Shown: positions 52,568 through 60,003, counted from the stretch's first letter. The stretch: DNA of 64,000 nucleotides from Verrucomicrobiota bacterium (GCA_003152315.1 PLZV01000013.1:21186-85185); one strand, 5' to 3'. Notes: generated from the letters alone by a model not told the origin. Program-made: numbers and translations.

Positions 52568-52948
52568 TCAGGGTTTTGGTTTCTCGTAGCTCTGGCCGCA
52601 ACCGTCACATTGGTATTTTATCATCGTTCCACCACGCGGAGGCGGAAGTCGTCGCGAGCTAGTCTGTCTGCCTCTTTCCTGTTGGCAGTGCGGACATTTA
52701 TCGCGCAGAGTGCTTGGTGTTGCTGGCGTTGGCAGAGATTGCTTTGCCTTCAATTCCTCATACGCTTTTACCGAAGCTGTGGCCGATTCTGCGAACTTCG
52801 CATTCGCCTCAATAAGGCTCGCATTCTCTGCCTCAAGTCTGGCTACGCCGTTGGCTATTACACGAATTTGCGACCGCACTTCGTGCTTTGCTGTGCCGTG
52901 TTCAACCATCCTGTCGAGGTCGTCAATATCCTCTTGGAGTGTTGGCAT
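52568..52948 (-). CDS. Coiled-coil protein with C-terminal zinc ribbon, IS passenger gene
   Basis: 126 residues from the ATG at 52948. Residues 1-65 form a coiled coil (LQEDIDDLDRMVEHGTAKHE; ARLEAENASLIEANAKFAES). The C-terminal 45 residues have two Cys pairs (DKCPHCQQERG and YQCDGCGQSYEK), a split zinc ribbon. The upstream in-frame codons to 52987 are not needed. It begins 101 bp upstream of and divergent from the transposase, so the two could share a control region. Function unknown. Confidence 0.62.
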   Translation of the reverse strand: MPTLQEDIDDLDRMVEHGTAKHEVRSQIRVIANGVARLEAENASLIEANAKFAESATASVKAYEELKAKQSLPTPATPSTLRDKCPHCQQERGRQTSSRRLPPPRGGTMIKYQCDGCGQSYEKPKP

Positions 52949-53011
52949 GATGAAGCTCTCAATACGCCTAATCCGTGGAAAAGACAATCAAAAGAAAAAT
53001 GATTTCGACAC

Positions 53012-53040
53012 TTGACAACCCTAACTATTTTGGGTAATCT
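53012..53040 (+). promoter_or_regulatory. Probable transposase promoter
   Basis: TTGACA (53012-53017, perfect -35), 17 bases, TAATCT (53035-53040). The ATG at 53050 is 10 bases past the -10, so the transcript would have little or no leader and no ribosome site is seen. Confidence 0.6.
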
Positions 53041-53049
53041 GCTACCAGA

Positions 53050-53967
53050 ATGAAAACTGGATTTGAGTTCAACACATTGACCGAGTTCACCGACTACTTC
53101 AAGGATGAGGAGACGTGCCGCAAGCATTTCGCCGCCATCCGCTTCCGTAACGGCGAGTATTGTCCTCACTGCGGGCATACTACGATCTATACGTTTGCGG
53201 GTGGCAAGCGGTATCGCTGCGCCAAGTGCAAGCAGGACTTCACCATCAAAACGGGCACGGTGTTTGGTGAGAGCAAGCTACCGATTCGCAAGTGGTTCAT
53301 CGCCATTTATCTGCTCTCGACCACCAGCAAAGGCATTTCCTCGGTGCAACTGGCGAAGCATGTAGGCGTAACACAAAAGACGGGCTGGTTTATGGACCAT
53401 CGAATCCGCAAAGCCATGAGGGAGAATAAAGGCCAGTTGTTCGGCACGGTGGAAGTGGACGAAACGTTTGTCGGCGGTCTTGCCCGCAATATGCACAAGT
53501 CCAAGCGCGAAAAGCTCAACGGCAGCGGGGCGGTTGGCAAAACAGTTGTCATGGGTATGGTTGAACGCAATGGCCGGGTTGTGGCGGGTGTCGTACCGGA
53601 CACGAGGCGCGACACATTGCAGTCCAAAATCTACAAACACGTTGAACCGGGTTCGGCAGTAATTACGGATGCCCTGAACGCCTACAACGGTCTTAATTCT
53701 CACTTCGCGCATGAAGCGATTGACCATGCAGTATGTTTCGGGAAGGGCCAGCTTCACACCAACAGCATTGAAAGTTTTTGGGCCTTGTTCAAACGCGGGT
53801 ATCATGGCATCTATCACCAGATGAGCCGAAAACACATGCAGCGGTACTTGGAAGAGTACAGCTTCCGCTTCAATCGCCGGACACAACGGATGCAGTGCGT
53901 ATGGTCTGACGTTGTGGCGAGCATCACCGAGACAACGCAGCTTCCCTACAAGGAACTGATCGCATGA
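53050..53967 (+). CDS. IS1595-family transposase (ISXO2-like)
   Basis: 305 residues. An N-terminal zinc ribbon (EYCPHCGHTTIYTFAGGKRY and CAKCKQDFTIKTGTVF) that recognises the IS ends is followed by the DDE-type catalytic domain: VEVDETFVGGLARN, VITDALNAYNGL and HTNSIESFWALFKRGYHGIY, with the YLEEYSFRFNRR helix near the end. The gene is intact. Its stop overlaps the 52-residue gene (ATGA). It sits in a 2.48-kb unit with three other genes, larger than a plain IS1595. Confidence 0.93.
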   Translation: MKTGFEFNTLTEFTDYFKDEETCRKHFAAIRFRNGEYCPHCGHTTIYTFAGGKRYRCAKCKQDFTIKTGTVFGESKLPIRKWFIAIYLLSTTSKGISSVQLAKHVGVTQKTGWFMDHRIRKAMRENKGQLFGTVEVDETFVGGLARNMHKSKREKLNGSGAVGKTVVMGMVERNGRVVAGVVPDTRRDTLQSKIYKHVEPGSAVITDALNAYNGLNSHFAHEAIDHAVCFGKGQLHTNSIESFWALFKRGYHGIYHQMSRKHMQRYLEEYSFRFNRRTQRMQCVWSDVVASITETTQLPYKELIA

Positions 53968-54122
53968 GCAGACCGCAGAAGGTACACAAGCCCATCAAGG
54001 GCGCATTCAACAACATACTGGCATCCATCGGCGTGGGGACTGGCAAGGCGAAGCAGGCAGCTACCAAGGCGCAGCACAAGCCAGCCAAATCACACGAGCC
54101 GCCACGCGCACAGAAGAAGTGA
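53964..54122 (+). CDS. Basic 52-aa protein coupled to the IS1595 transposase
   Basis: 52 residues beginning MSRPQKVHKPIKGAFNNILA and continuing with GVGTGKAKQAATKAQHKPAK. It overlaps the transposase stop by four bases (ATGA), which suggests translational coupling. The PIKGxFxxILAxI core looks conserved rather than random; I recall similar short reading frames behind other IS1595-type transposases, but could not check. It may be a transposition accessory factor or simply unneeded. Shorter than most gene-calling limits. Confidence 0.6.
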   Translation: MSRPQKVHKPIKGAFNNILASIGVGTGKAKQAATKAQHKPAKSHEPPRAQKK

Positions 54123-54189
54123 TGAACACCGAAACTTTCAACGGCACGCGCAAGGGTGACTTTGTATATAAGTCCCAAAAAGAGAGCCT

Positions 54190-54323
54190 CGAAAAACATG
54201 CTTTTTGCGAAACGAACCCACCGTTTTTCGCCAAGGTTTTGAGCACATGTGGCTAACGGATAGAGACTTAGAACTGTAGAATGTGAGTTTATTCGGTGGG
54301 TTCGTTTTGGAAAACGAACCCAC
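54190..54323 (+). repeat. Repeat B copy 4: three mutually competing arms
   Basis: Lead AAAAACATGCTTTTTGCG; arm 1 AAACGAACCCACCG (54208-54221), 70 bases, arm 2 CGGTGGGTTCGTTTT (54292-54306), GG, arm 3 AAAACGAACCCACCG (54309-54323). As in copy 3, arm 2 may pair with either neighbour. The loop GGATAGAGACTTAGAACTG is shared with copy 3. Confidence 0.8.
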
Positions 54324-54511
54324 CGGAGGCCACAAGTGGAGGGGTTCGGTTGCCGCGACAACGACATCGCGGCATTTGCCACGGGAGTAAGACGAGTGGC
54401 GTGTCGTCCGACTCCGCTCCGTCCGACTCGGTTTGGAAAACGAACCCACCGGAGCACCACAAGAGAGGCCTTTTTGAGCGGCGCAAAGCCAGATTTTGGG
54501 TTCGTTTCCGC
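54208..54511 (+). repeat. ~300-bp duplicated block, second copy
   Basis: Matches 48717-49018 in the same orientation. The extra arm AAAACGAACCCACCGG is at 54437-54452. The block includes GGGTTCGTTT at 54498-54507, where the first copy reads GGATTTGTTT. The two blocks bracket the GloVer gene and the IS1595-type insertion. Confidence 0.85.
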
Positions 54512-54637
54512 CAGAATGGAGTCGGGAATCGGCGAACGACAGAGACTGTTGCCGCAAACAACAGCGGCGTCTCGTCTGACTCGGCTCGACAAGCTCAGAG
54601 TGACAACTTTTGGGAGCGCTGAGATTGATCCGTTATG

Positions 54638-55129
54638 CTACGGGCTGATTTTGAGGCGTTCGAAGTCTTCGCCGCCTTCCATCATGACGGCCTGCTCTTT
54701 GTAGGTCTTGAGCATGAAGTGCGTGCCCGTGCTGGTGACGCCGGCGAGGGTGGCGAGTTTTTCGGCGACGAACTGGGCGACTTCGCGGAGGTTGCGGCCT
54801 TCGACGAAAATGAGGAGGTCGTAGCCGCCGGACATCAGGAAGAGGGAAGTGACTTCGTCGAACTTGGCGATGCGTTTGGCGATGCGGTCGAAGCCGCCTT
54901 CGCGTTCGGGCTGGATCTTGACTTCGATGACGGCTTTGACGAGGTCGGTGTCGACCTTGTCGTCGTTGATGACGGCCTTGTAGCCGAGGATGACTTTGTC
55001 GTCCTCGTACTGCTTGATGCGGCGCTGGACCTCGTCGGCGGGGAGGTTGAGCATCTTGGACAGATCGGCCGGCGTTCGCAAGGCGTGTTCTTCAAGAAGT
55101 TTTAACAGTGGGTCCATGACGAGCGACAT
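54638..55129 (-). CDS. Lrp/AsnC-family transcriptional regulator
   Basis: 163 residues. An N-terminal winged helix (LLKLLEEHALRTPADLSKML, PADEVQRRIKQYEDDKVI) is joined to an RAM (ACT-like) ligand domain (AVIEVKIQPEREGGFDRIAK; SGGYDLLIFVEGRNLREVAQ). These proteins sense amino acids and control amino acid metabolism. In related genomes it often lies beside a class I aminotransferase; here that gene is at 44115-45299, about 9.3 kb away on the same strand with accessory DNA between. The start is uncertain (ATG at 55129 or 55117). Confidence 0.85.
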   Translation of the reverse strand: MSLVMDPLLKLLEEHALRTPADLSKMLNLPADEVQRRIKQYEDDKVILGYKAVINDDKVDTDLVKAVIEVKIQPEREGGFDRIAKRIAKFDEVTSLFLMSGGYDLLIFVEGRNLREVAQFVAEKLATLAGVTSTGTHFMLKTYKEQAVMMEGGEDFERLKISP

Positions 55130-55130
55130 C

Positions 55131-55430
55131 CTATCGCAGTGGAGAATTCGCCGCAAGCTTATCAGTTCGGCGGAGAGCGGGATGGTGCGGCCAGAGATGG
55201 CGCCTGGCGAAGGCGTGACCCGAACCGCGTTTCAGATAGCGCTCAAGCTCGCCGACGCGACGGCGGTCAGCGAGGGCCACGTAGCCGACGAGTTCCCACG
55301 GGTGGTACTTCGAGGTGGTAGCGGTACCGCCTTCGTGGTGATTTTTGAGGCGGGCTTTGAGATCGTCGGTGAGGCCGATGTAGGTGCGCGACGTGTTATT
55401 GAGGCTGCGGAGCAGGTAGACGTAATGCAT
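55131..55430 (-). CDS. GIY-YIG nuclease-domain protein
   Basis: 99 residues from the ATG at 55430 (MHYVYLLRSLNNTSRTYIGL). The single GIY-YIG domain (HYVYLLRS...RTYIGLTDDLKARL, then NHHEGGTATTSKYHPWELVG and AKRLERYLKRGSG-type end) is like YhbQ/UPF0213 proteins, which cut or bind structured DNA. The GIY motif reads VYL and the YIG is intact. The longer frame up to 55565 starts inside the tRNA-Pro, so it is not used. It ends 1 bp before the Lrp start. Confidence 0.85.
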   Translation of the reverse strand: MHYVYLLRSLNNTSRTYIGLTDDLKARLKNHHEGGTATTSKYHPWELVGYVALADRRRVGELERYLKRGSGHAFARRHLWPHHPALRRTDKLAANSPLR

Positions 55431-55517
55431 GGCACAGTAATGAGCAGGGTTAATTGCTCTTCTTCGCCGGAGGCTTTGAAGGGCATTTTTCGCTCTTGCT
55501 TTGCGCGAGCGAAAGTT

Positions 55518-55594
55518 GGTCGGGACGGCGAGATTCGAACTCGCGACCCCTTGCACCCCATGCAAGTGCGCTACCAGGCTGCGCTACGTCCCGA
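55518..55594 (-). tRNA. tRNA-Pro (anticodon GGG)
   Basis: 77-nt cloverleaf on the minus strand: acceptor CGGGACG paired with CGTCCCG, D-arm with GCGCAGCCTGGTAGCGC, anticodon stem CTTGC/GCAAG with loop ATGGGGT (anticodon GGG), T-arm GAGTTCGAATCTC, then A and an encoded CCA. The body closely follows the bacterial tRNA-Pro pattern. Confidence 0.95.
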
Positions 55595-55669
55595 CTTGAA
55601 AAGCAATGGGGGGACTTTAGCACACGGTCGGTTGACGACGCAAGCGTCCCGGATGGCGGGAAATTTTTG

Positions 55670-56464
55670 TCAGACAAGGAGGTACGCCGCGAACAATTCA
55701 CCGAACAACACGCTGACTTCCATGACGTACAACATGCCCGTCGCCGCCTGATTGGCTTTTGCCTGCACGCACCGCAACACCAGGATCCCCAAGACCAGCG
55801 GCAGCACCAGTCCCCAGAGCAGACGCATGAGAAAGAAAAACAGGTTCCCTTGAAGCGACCACAACGGCGGGATGAAGGTGCTGGCGAGGGTCGGATCAAA
55901 TTTGGATAGCGATGAAACGGTCACGAATACGACAGCGATGCGCAGGCCCACCGCCCCGAGGACAATTTGCGCGAAGCGGAGCAGATGGTCGAAGCTCAAG
56001 CGTCGCATCAGCAGGTACCAATGACCGAGGATCATCCCGACGTTCGTGGCTCCCAGCAGCAACGTGCTGCTCAGTACCCCCGCCTCGAAGAGCTCCGGCG
56101 CCGTCGTTTCTATCCCCCGCGAGAGGAGTGTGTGTTGGGCCAGGGGCATCAGCCCAAACGCCAGGCCGGACAGGCCAGACACCAGCGACAGAAGTCTCCC
56201 CCAATCGGGCCGATCCAATCGGAACGCTCCGTAGGCCGCCGTGGCACCGATTACCGTCAGGCCGAGAAATCGGACGTCGGTCCAGCCCGACTGCAATAGC
56301 GCCTTTGATAGCACGAGGGCGATCGCGGCTGTCAGGGCGCACAGGAGGCTGTTGAACGTGAAGAAACCCGTGCGGATTTCCCGGGGCGGCAGCAGGCAAA
56401 TCATCAGCAGGCTACCAATGCTGAATTCGGTGAGCACCATGCAAAGGACTTGAATCAGTTTCAT
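55670..56464 (-). CDS. Multi-span membrane protein of unknown function (264 aa)
   Basis: 264 residues with about eight membrane helices spaced evenly from the N-terminus (IQVLCMVLTEFSIGSLLMIC) to the end (LYVMEVSVLFGELFAAYLLV). The helix near 150 carries GATNVGMILGHWYLLMRRLS, with a His in a membrane context as in some redox membrane anchors (NrfD/DmsC types), but no cofactor site can be confirmed. It overlaps the DUF309 gene by four bases on the same strand, so the two are coupled. Confidence 0.7.
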   Translation of the reverse strand: MKLIQVLCMVLTEFSIGSLLMICLLPPREIRTGFFTFNSLLCALTAAIALVLSKALLQSGWTDVRFLGLTVIGATAAYGAFRLDRPDWGRLLSLVSGLSGLAFGLMPLAQHTLLSRGIETTAPELFEAGVLSSTLLLGATNVGMILGHWYLLMRRLSFDHLLRFAQIVLGAVGLRIAVVFVTVSSLSKFDPTLASTFIPPLWSLQGNLFFFLMRLLWGLVLPLVLGILVLRCVQAKANQAATGMLYVMEVSVLFGELFAAYLLV

Positions 56465-56808
56465 TTGTCGAGCAACTCCAACTGCGGCGGGTTTCCTTCG
56501 GCCACGAGGTCGCGTCCCCGCCCCACGTCATGGAGCCAACTCAATACGTTTTCCACACGGAGACGTTCGCACAGCGGCGGATATTTCTCCAGATGCGATG
56601 TGGCCCGCTGCGCCAAACGCATGGCCGGCTCGGGTTTGCCCTGCTGCAATTTCAGAAAGACCGCGGCCGTTTGGATCAAGCCTTTGTAGAAGTCCCGGTG
56701 GTCGCCGGTCGTTTTCAGCCACAACTCTTCGAGGACGTCGTGGGCCTCGAAATAGGCCTGGCGGTTGAAGCGCTCAATGAAGCCGGTCAGATGTGGGTCC
56801 GTCGGCAC
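56461..56808 (-). CDS. DUF309-family protein
   Basis: 115 residues with the DUF309 signature near the start: FNRQAYFEAHDVLEELWLKT, then FYKGLIQTAAVFLKLQQGKP. The family is all-helical, widespread and of unknown biochemical role. It lies 2 bp after the kinase gene and overlaps the membrane-protein gene, so kinase, DUF309 and the membrane protein look like one operon. Confidence 0.85.
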   Translation of the reverse strand: MPTDPHLTGFIERFNRQAYFEAHDVLEELWLKTTGDHRDFYKGLIQTAAVFLKLQQGKPEPAMRLAQRATSHLEKYPPLCERLRVENVLSWLHDVGRGRDLVAEGNPPQLELLDK

Positions 56809-56810
56809 TG

Positions 56811-58178
56811 CTACTGGCCCACCACAACTACCGAATTCTTATTTCCATAATTGTCGTTCTCTTGCGCCGGGTTTTCAGGGTCGGCGATCCACTTGCCGTC
56901 GATAATCAATTTGTACACGTGCCGTCCCGCCGGGAGTTGGATGGTGGCGGCCCAGTCGCCATTGGCCTGCTTGTGCATCGGGATGGCTGTTTCCGGTTTC
57001 CAGCCATTAAAATCACCCGCGATGATGATTGTGCGCGCGCCGGGTGCGCTGGCCGCGCTTAGCGAGAATTCGACATTGTAGGGACGCGCGGGTTTTGGTT
57101 TTAGTACCGTTGGCGGTTTTGGCGTTATAGGTTCTGGCGTTGGTGGTTTCTCTATTGGAGTTGTCGGCGCGGGCACTGGAGAAGGGATTGGCGCGGACCC
57201 GGTTCGCGGCCAGAAAAGGTAGGCCACCACCGCGACGATCACCAGCACGACGACCACCGTCGTAATCACCAGCGGAAGCTGAGATTTCTCTCCCCTCGAC
57301 GGCGCAGTCGGCGGGGGTGGCTGCAGTTGGGGATGAAGATCGACCCCGAGCCGTTTGGCCGTAGCTTCGGTCTTGGCTTCCTTCAGATCGGTCATCAGCG
57401 CGTCGTAATCACGGTAGCGGAGGAGAATGCTCTTATTGAGCATCTTGTTGACGACTTCCTCGGTTTTGCGCGTGAGGTTTGGATTCAGTTCGCGTAACAG
57501 AGGCGGTTTTTCGTTGAGGCGTTTTGCGGCAAGTTCCTCCGGTGTCTCGGCCTCGAACGGCGGGTGTCCGGTGAGCACCTGGAATAACGTCGCGCCCAAA
57601 CTATACACGTCACTGCGGAAATCCTCGGCTTTCTGGCCAACTCGCTCGGGAGAGATGTAGTAGGGCGAGCCCCAAATGCCTTCCCCCGGCGCGACATCGA
57701 CATTGGCCAGCTTCGAGAGGCCAAAATCCAAAACCTTCGCGCCTACGTCTTCCGTTATAAAGATGTTGGCGGGCTTGATGTCTCCGTGAATCATCTGTTT
57801 CACGTAGGCGGCTCGCAACCCTTCGATCACTTCCATAGTCAGGTCGAGCGCCTTCTCCTCGTCCATTGGCCCGTCTTTTTCAATGATATCGCGCAGCGTG
57901 CGGCCCTGGAGCAACTCCATCACGATGTAATACTGGGAGGTCTCCTCGCCGACGAAATAGATCTGGACGATGTGTGGATGGCTGATAGCGGCAGCGGAAC
58001 GGGCTTCCTCGAGGAAACTGTTAAGAAACTTCGGGTCATGCGCCAGATCCTCGCGCAAAACCTTGATCGCGACCTCACGGTTCAAGGTGGGGTCAAACGC
58101 GCGGAAGACCGTGCCCATGCCGCCATGCGCGATCTCCTCGATTAAATTAAAATGGCCCAGCTTTGATGAAAGCGCCAT
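56811..58178 (-). CDS. Ser/Thr protein kinase with membrane anchor and CBM48/AMPK-type glycogen-binding domain
   Basis: 455 residues. The N-terminal Hanks-type kinase (about 10-275) has GGMGTVFRA, the VAIKVL lysine, the catalytic loop as MIHGDIKPANIFI (HGD rather than HRD, about 129-131), DFG in KVLDFGLS and SPEEY-like SPYYISPERV. One membrane helix follows (about 305-327), then a Pro-rich linker and a C-terminal domain (~375-455: ARTIIIAGDFNGWKPETAIP, HVYKLIIDGKWIADPENPAQ), the AMPK-beta/CBM48 type that binds glycogen-like glucans. The kinase therefore faces the cytosol and the glucan-binding domain the periplasm. Gly replacing Arg in the catalytic loop makes it a non-RD kinase. Confidence 0.9.
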   Translation of the reverse strand: MALSSKLGHFNLIEEIAHGGMGTVFRAFDPTLNREVAIKVLREDLAHDPKFLNSFLEEARSAAAISHPHIVQIYFVGEETSQYYIVMELLQGRTLRDIIEKDGPMDEEKALDLTMEVIEGLRAAYVKQMIHGDIKPANIFITEDVGAKVLDFGLSKLANVDVAPGEGIWGSPYYISPERVGQKAEDFRSDVYSLGATLFQVLTGHPPFEAETPEELAAKRLNEKPPLLRELNPNLTRKTEEVVNKMLNKSILLRYRDYDALMTDLKEAKTEATAKRLGVDLHPQLQPPPPTAPSRGEKSQLPLVITTVVVVLVIVAVVAYLFWPRTGSAPIPSPVPAPTTPIEKPPTPEPITPKPPTVLKPKPARPYNVEFSLSAASAPGARTIIIAGDFNGWKPETAIPMHKQANGDWAATIQLPAGRHVYKLIIDGKWIADPENPAQENDNYGNKNSVVVVGQ

Positions 58179-58303
58179 TGAAGTGTGGATTCTATTGATT
58201 CCTACGCCGTGTGCAAGCTTTGGTTATTGCTACGTAATATTCGGTTCCTGCTATGTAAAAAACACGATGGACACCAGTTCGCAAATCTGTTTGCAACCGC
58301 CGC

Positions 58304-58333
58304 TTGCGATGAACGCCGCTTTCCGAATACAAT
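58304..58333 (+). promoter_or_regulatory. Probable yggS promoter (leaderless transcript)
   Basis: TTGCGA (58304-58309), 18 bases, TACAAT (58328-58333). The GTG start of the next gene begins 7 bases past the -10, where transcription would normally begin, so the mRNA may have no leader. No ribosome site is seen upstream of the GTG. Confidence 0.55.
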
Positions 58334-58339
58334 CTAGAC

Positions 58340-59023
58340 GTGAGTGAGGTTGCACACAACATAAATCAGATTCGCCAGCGCATCCGTTCCGCCGCCGAGC
58401 GCGGGGGGCGTCGGCCGGAAGACATCACACTCGTGGCCGTGAGCAAGACAATCGAGCCGGAACGCCTCGAAGCCGCGCTGGGGGCCGGGCAGACGCTTTT
58501 TGGCGAAAGTCGAGTGCAGGAAGCGAAGGCGAAGATCCCGCTTGTTTCAGGCCGGGCTCACTGGCACATGATCGGCCACCTGCAAACGAACAAGGTGCGC
58601 GATGCCGTGGCCTTGTTTGAGGTCATCCATTCCGTCGAGAGCGTGAAATTGGCAAGCGAGCTGAACAAGTGGGCCGAACATGCGGGCAAAACGCAGGTGA
58701 TTCTTCTCGAAGTCAATGTCTCGGGCGAAGGCAGTAAATTTGGTTTGAAGCCCGAGGATTTGGAGTCCACCCTCACCGAGATCAACAAACTGCCGCGTCT
58801 CGAGGTCCAGGGATTGATGACCATCGCACCTGTCGCGGAGGAAGTGGAGAAGGCGCGACCTTACTTCCGCCGGTTGCGGGAGCTTCGCGATGCGTTCAAC
58901 CTGCGGGAGCTTTCGATGGGAATGACCCACGATTTTGAGGTGGCCATCGAAGAGGGCGCGACGCTGGTGCGCATCGGCGCCGCCATTTTTGGAGAACGAA
59001 AACGACATGAGCCTGAAGAATAA
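58340..59023 (+). CDS. yggS: YggS/PROSC-family PLP homeostasis protein
   Basis: 227 residues, alanine-racemase-like barrel without the racemase C-terminal domain. The PLP lysine lies in ITLVAVSKTIEPERLE (about residue 36). Other blocks are TLFGESRVQEAKAKI, WHMIGHLQTNKVRD, LLEVNVSGEGSKFGL, VQGLMTIAP and LSMGMTHDFEVAIEEGATLV with RIGAAIFGER. The family buffers free PLP and affects amino acid balance. It overlaps proC by 17 bp, the usual yggS-proC arrangement. The GTG start at 58340 may be the first transcribed base. Confidence 0.92.
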   Translation: MSEVAHNINQIRQRIRSAAERGGRRPEDITLVAVSKTIEPERLEAALGAGQTLFGESRVQEAKAKIPLVSGRAHWHMIGHLQTNKVRDAVALFEVIHSVESVKLASELNKWAEHAGKTQVILLEVNVSGEGSKFGLKPEDLESTLTEINKLPRLEVQGLMTIAPVAEEVEKARPYFRRLRELRDAFNLRELSMGMTHDFEVAIEEGATLVRIGAAIFGERKRHEPEE

Positions 59024-59825
59024 GACGATCGCGTTCCTCGGCGCCGGGAACATGGGGGAAGCCTTGATTCGTGGATTGCTGACGGCAAAGACGATTATGC
59101 CGTCGCAGATTATCGCCGCGGATGTACGCCCCGAGCGATTGGGCGACCTGGCGAAGACCTTCGGCATCCGCACCATGAACGATAACGTAAAGGCGGTCGC
59201 GGACGCCGACATCGTACTGCTCGCCGTCAAACCGCAACAAATGTCCGCGGTTCTGGCTCCTTTGGAATCGGCGGCCACAGTTCGCAAGTTGTTCATCTCG
59301 ATCGCCGCGGGCGTGACGACAGCTCGGATCGAAGGTGAATTGGGTGGCAAAGTGCGGGTGGTACGGGTCATGCCGAACACGCCGGCGCTGGTCGGGGCCG
59401 GGGCCGCCGCCCTCGCGAAGGGCGCCTACGCAACCGAAGATGACCTGGCGACCGCCGAATCCATTCTCGGGGCTGTGGGCATCACGGTGCGCGTCGAAGA
59501 GAGGTTGATCGATGCGGTGACCGCCCTGAGTGGCAGCGGTCCCGCTTACGTGTTCTACGTGACCGAGGCGATGATCAAAGGGGGCGTTGCCGCCGGACTG
59601 GATGAAGCCCTGGCAAAGAAGCTGGCGATTCAGACCGTTTACGGCGCCGCAAAGTTGTTGGTGGAGAGTGGGGAGGAACCGGAGTCGTTGCGCCGCAAAG
59701 TGACTTCACCTGGCGGCACGACCGAGGCCGCGCTCAAGGTGATGAGCGAACGCAAGTTGGTGGAGATTTTCGCCGAGGCAATCAAGGCGGCCGAACAGCG
59801 CTCGCGAGAGCTTTCGGGGTCCTGA
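59007..59825 (+). CDS. proC: Pyrroline-5-carboxylate reductase ProC
   Basis: 272 residues. Last step of proline synthesis: P5C to proline with NAD(P)H. Rossmann start IAFLGAGNMGEALIRGLL, then LLAVKPQQM, VVRVMPNTPALVGAGAAALA and the active-site block TALSGSGPAYVFYVTEAMIK, ending with KVTSPGGTTEAALKVMSERK. I use the ATG at 59007, which sits in the usual yggS overlap. It ends at the boundary of the repeat- and tRNA-rich last segment. Confidence 0.95.
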   Translation: MSLKNKTIAFLGAGNMGEALIRGLLTAKTIMPSQIIAADVRPERLGDLAKTFGIRTMNDNVKAVADADIVLLAVKPQQMSAVLAPLESAATVRKLFISIAAGVTTARIEGELGGKVRVVRVMPNTPALVGAGAAALAKGAYATEDDLATAESILGAVGITVRVEERLIDAVTALSGSGPAYVFYVTEAMIKGGVAAGLDEALAKKLAIQTVYGAAKLLVESGEEPESLRRKVTSPGGTTEAALKVMSERKLVEIFAEAIKAAEQRSRELSGS

Positions 59826-59911
59826 CATTGCCGCCCCGAAGGGTTCGGGTTACAAAACGTTTGAAATTTCCCGTCGCATCGCTAATCTTACGGCTCTTCG
59901 TGATATTGCCA

Positions 59912-59979
59912 GCCCCGAAAGTATTCGGGGCGGTGGGGTGGAACATTTGGGTTGTGCCTGCCCCGAAAGGGTTCGGGGC
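59912..59979 (+). repeat. GCCCCGAA-N4-TTCGGGGC hairpin units (two copies)
   Basis: GCCCCGAA-AGTA-TTCGGGGC at 59912-59931 and GCCCCGAA-AGGG-TTCGGGGC at 59960-59979 are perfect 8-bp stems with variable 4-base loops. A third, shortened, is at 59835-59849, a fourth inside the tRNA half (60026-60043), and a fifth at 63884-63903 (loop AGCA). All are palindromic units of about 20-25 bp; no T-run follows, so they are not simple terminators. Confidence 0.75.
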
Positions 59980-60003
59980 GGTATGACCGACGATTTGAAT
60001 TGT

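Larger units (their letters stand above)
51678..54171 (+). mobile_element. IS1595-type element with passenger genes, flanked by TATATAA
   Basis: TATATAA occurs at 51678-51684 and 54165-54171. Between them, 51685-54164 (2,480 bp) holds the IS1595-type transposase, its small partner gene and three minus-strand genes. The ends look like imperfect inverted repeats (TGTTACCCTGC on the left; CAAAGTCACCCTTGC as complement on the right). Removing one flank copy plus the insert joins GGGACTTATATATAAGTCCC, a perfect 20-bp palindrome, and reconnects repeat A copy 3 to repeat B copy 4. IS1595 elements usually make 8-bp duplications; only 7 bp are exact here, so the precise ends are uncertain. Confidence 0.72.
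54123..54637 (+). other. 515-bp stretch without a protein gene, holding repeat B copy 4
   Basis: Carries the right flank of the IS1595-type insertion (54165-54171), repeat B copy 4 and the second ~300-bp duplicated block (54208-54511). Open frames of 60-220 codons in both strands are translated repeat. The rest, up to the Lrp stop at 54638, shows nothing further. Confidence 0.65.

Noticed and set aside
59835..59979. GCCCCGAA hairpins as proC terminators
   Set aside because: No T-run follows any unit, several lie in tandem, and one lies inside a tRNA sequence; a mobile hairpin family fits better.
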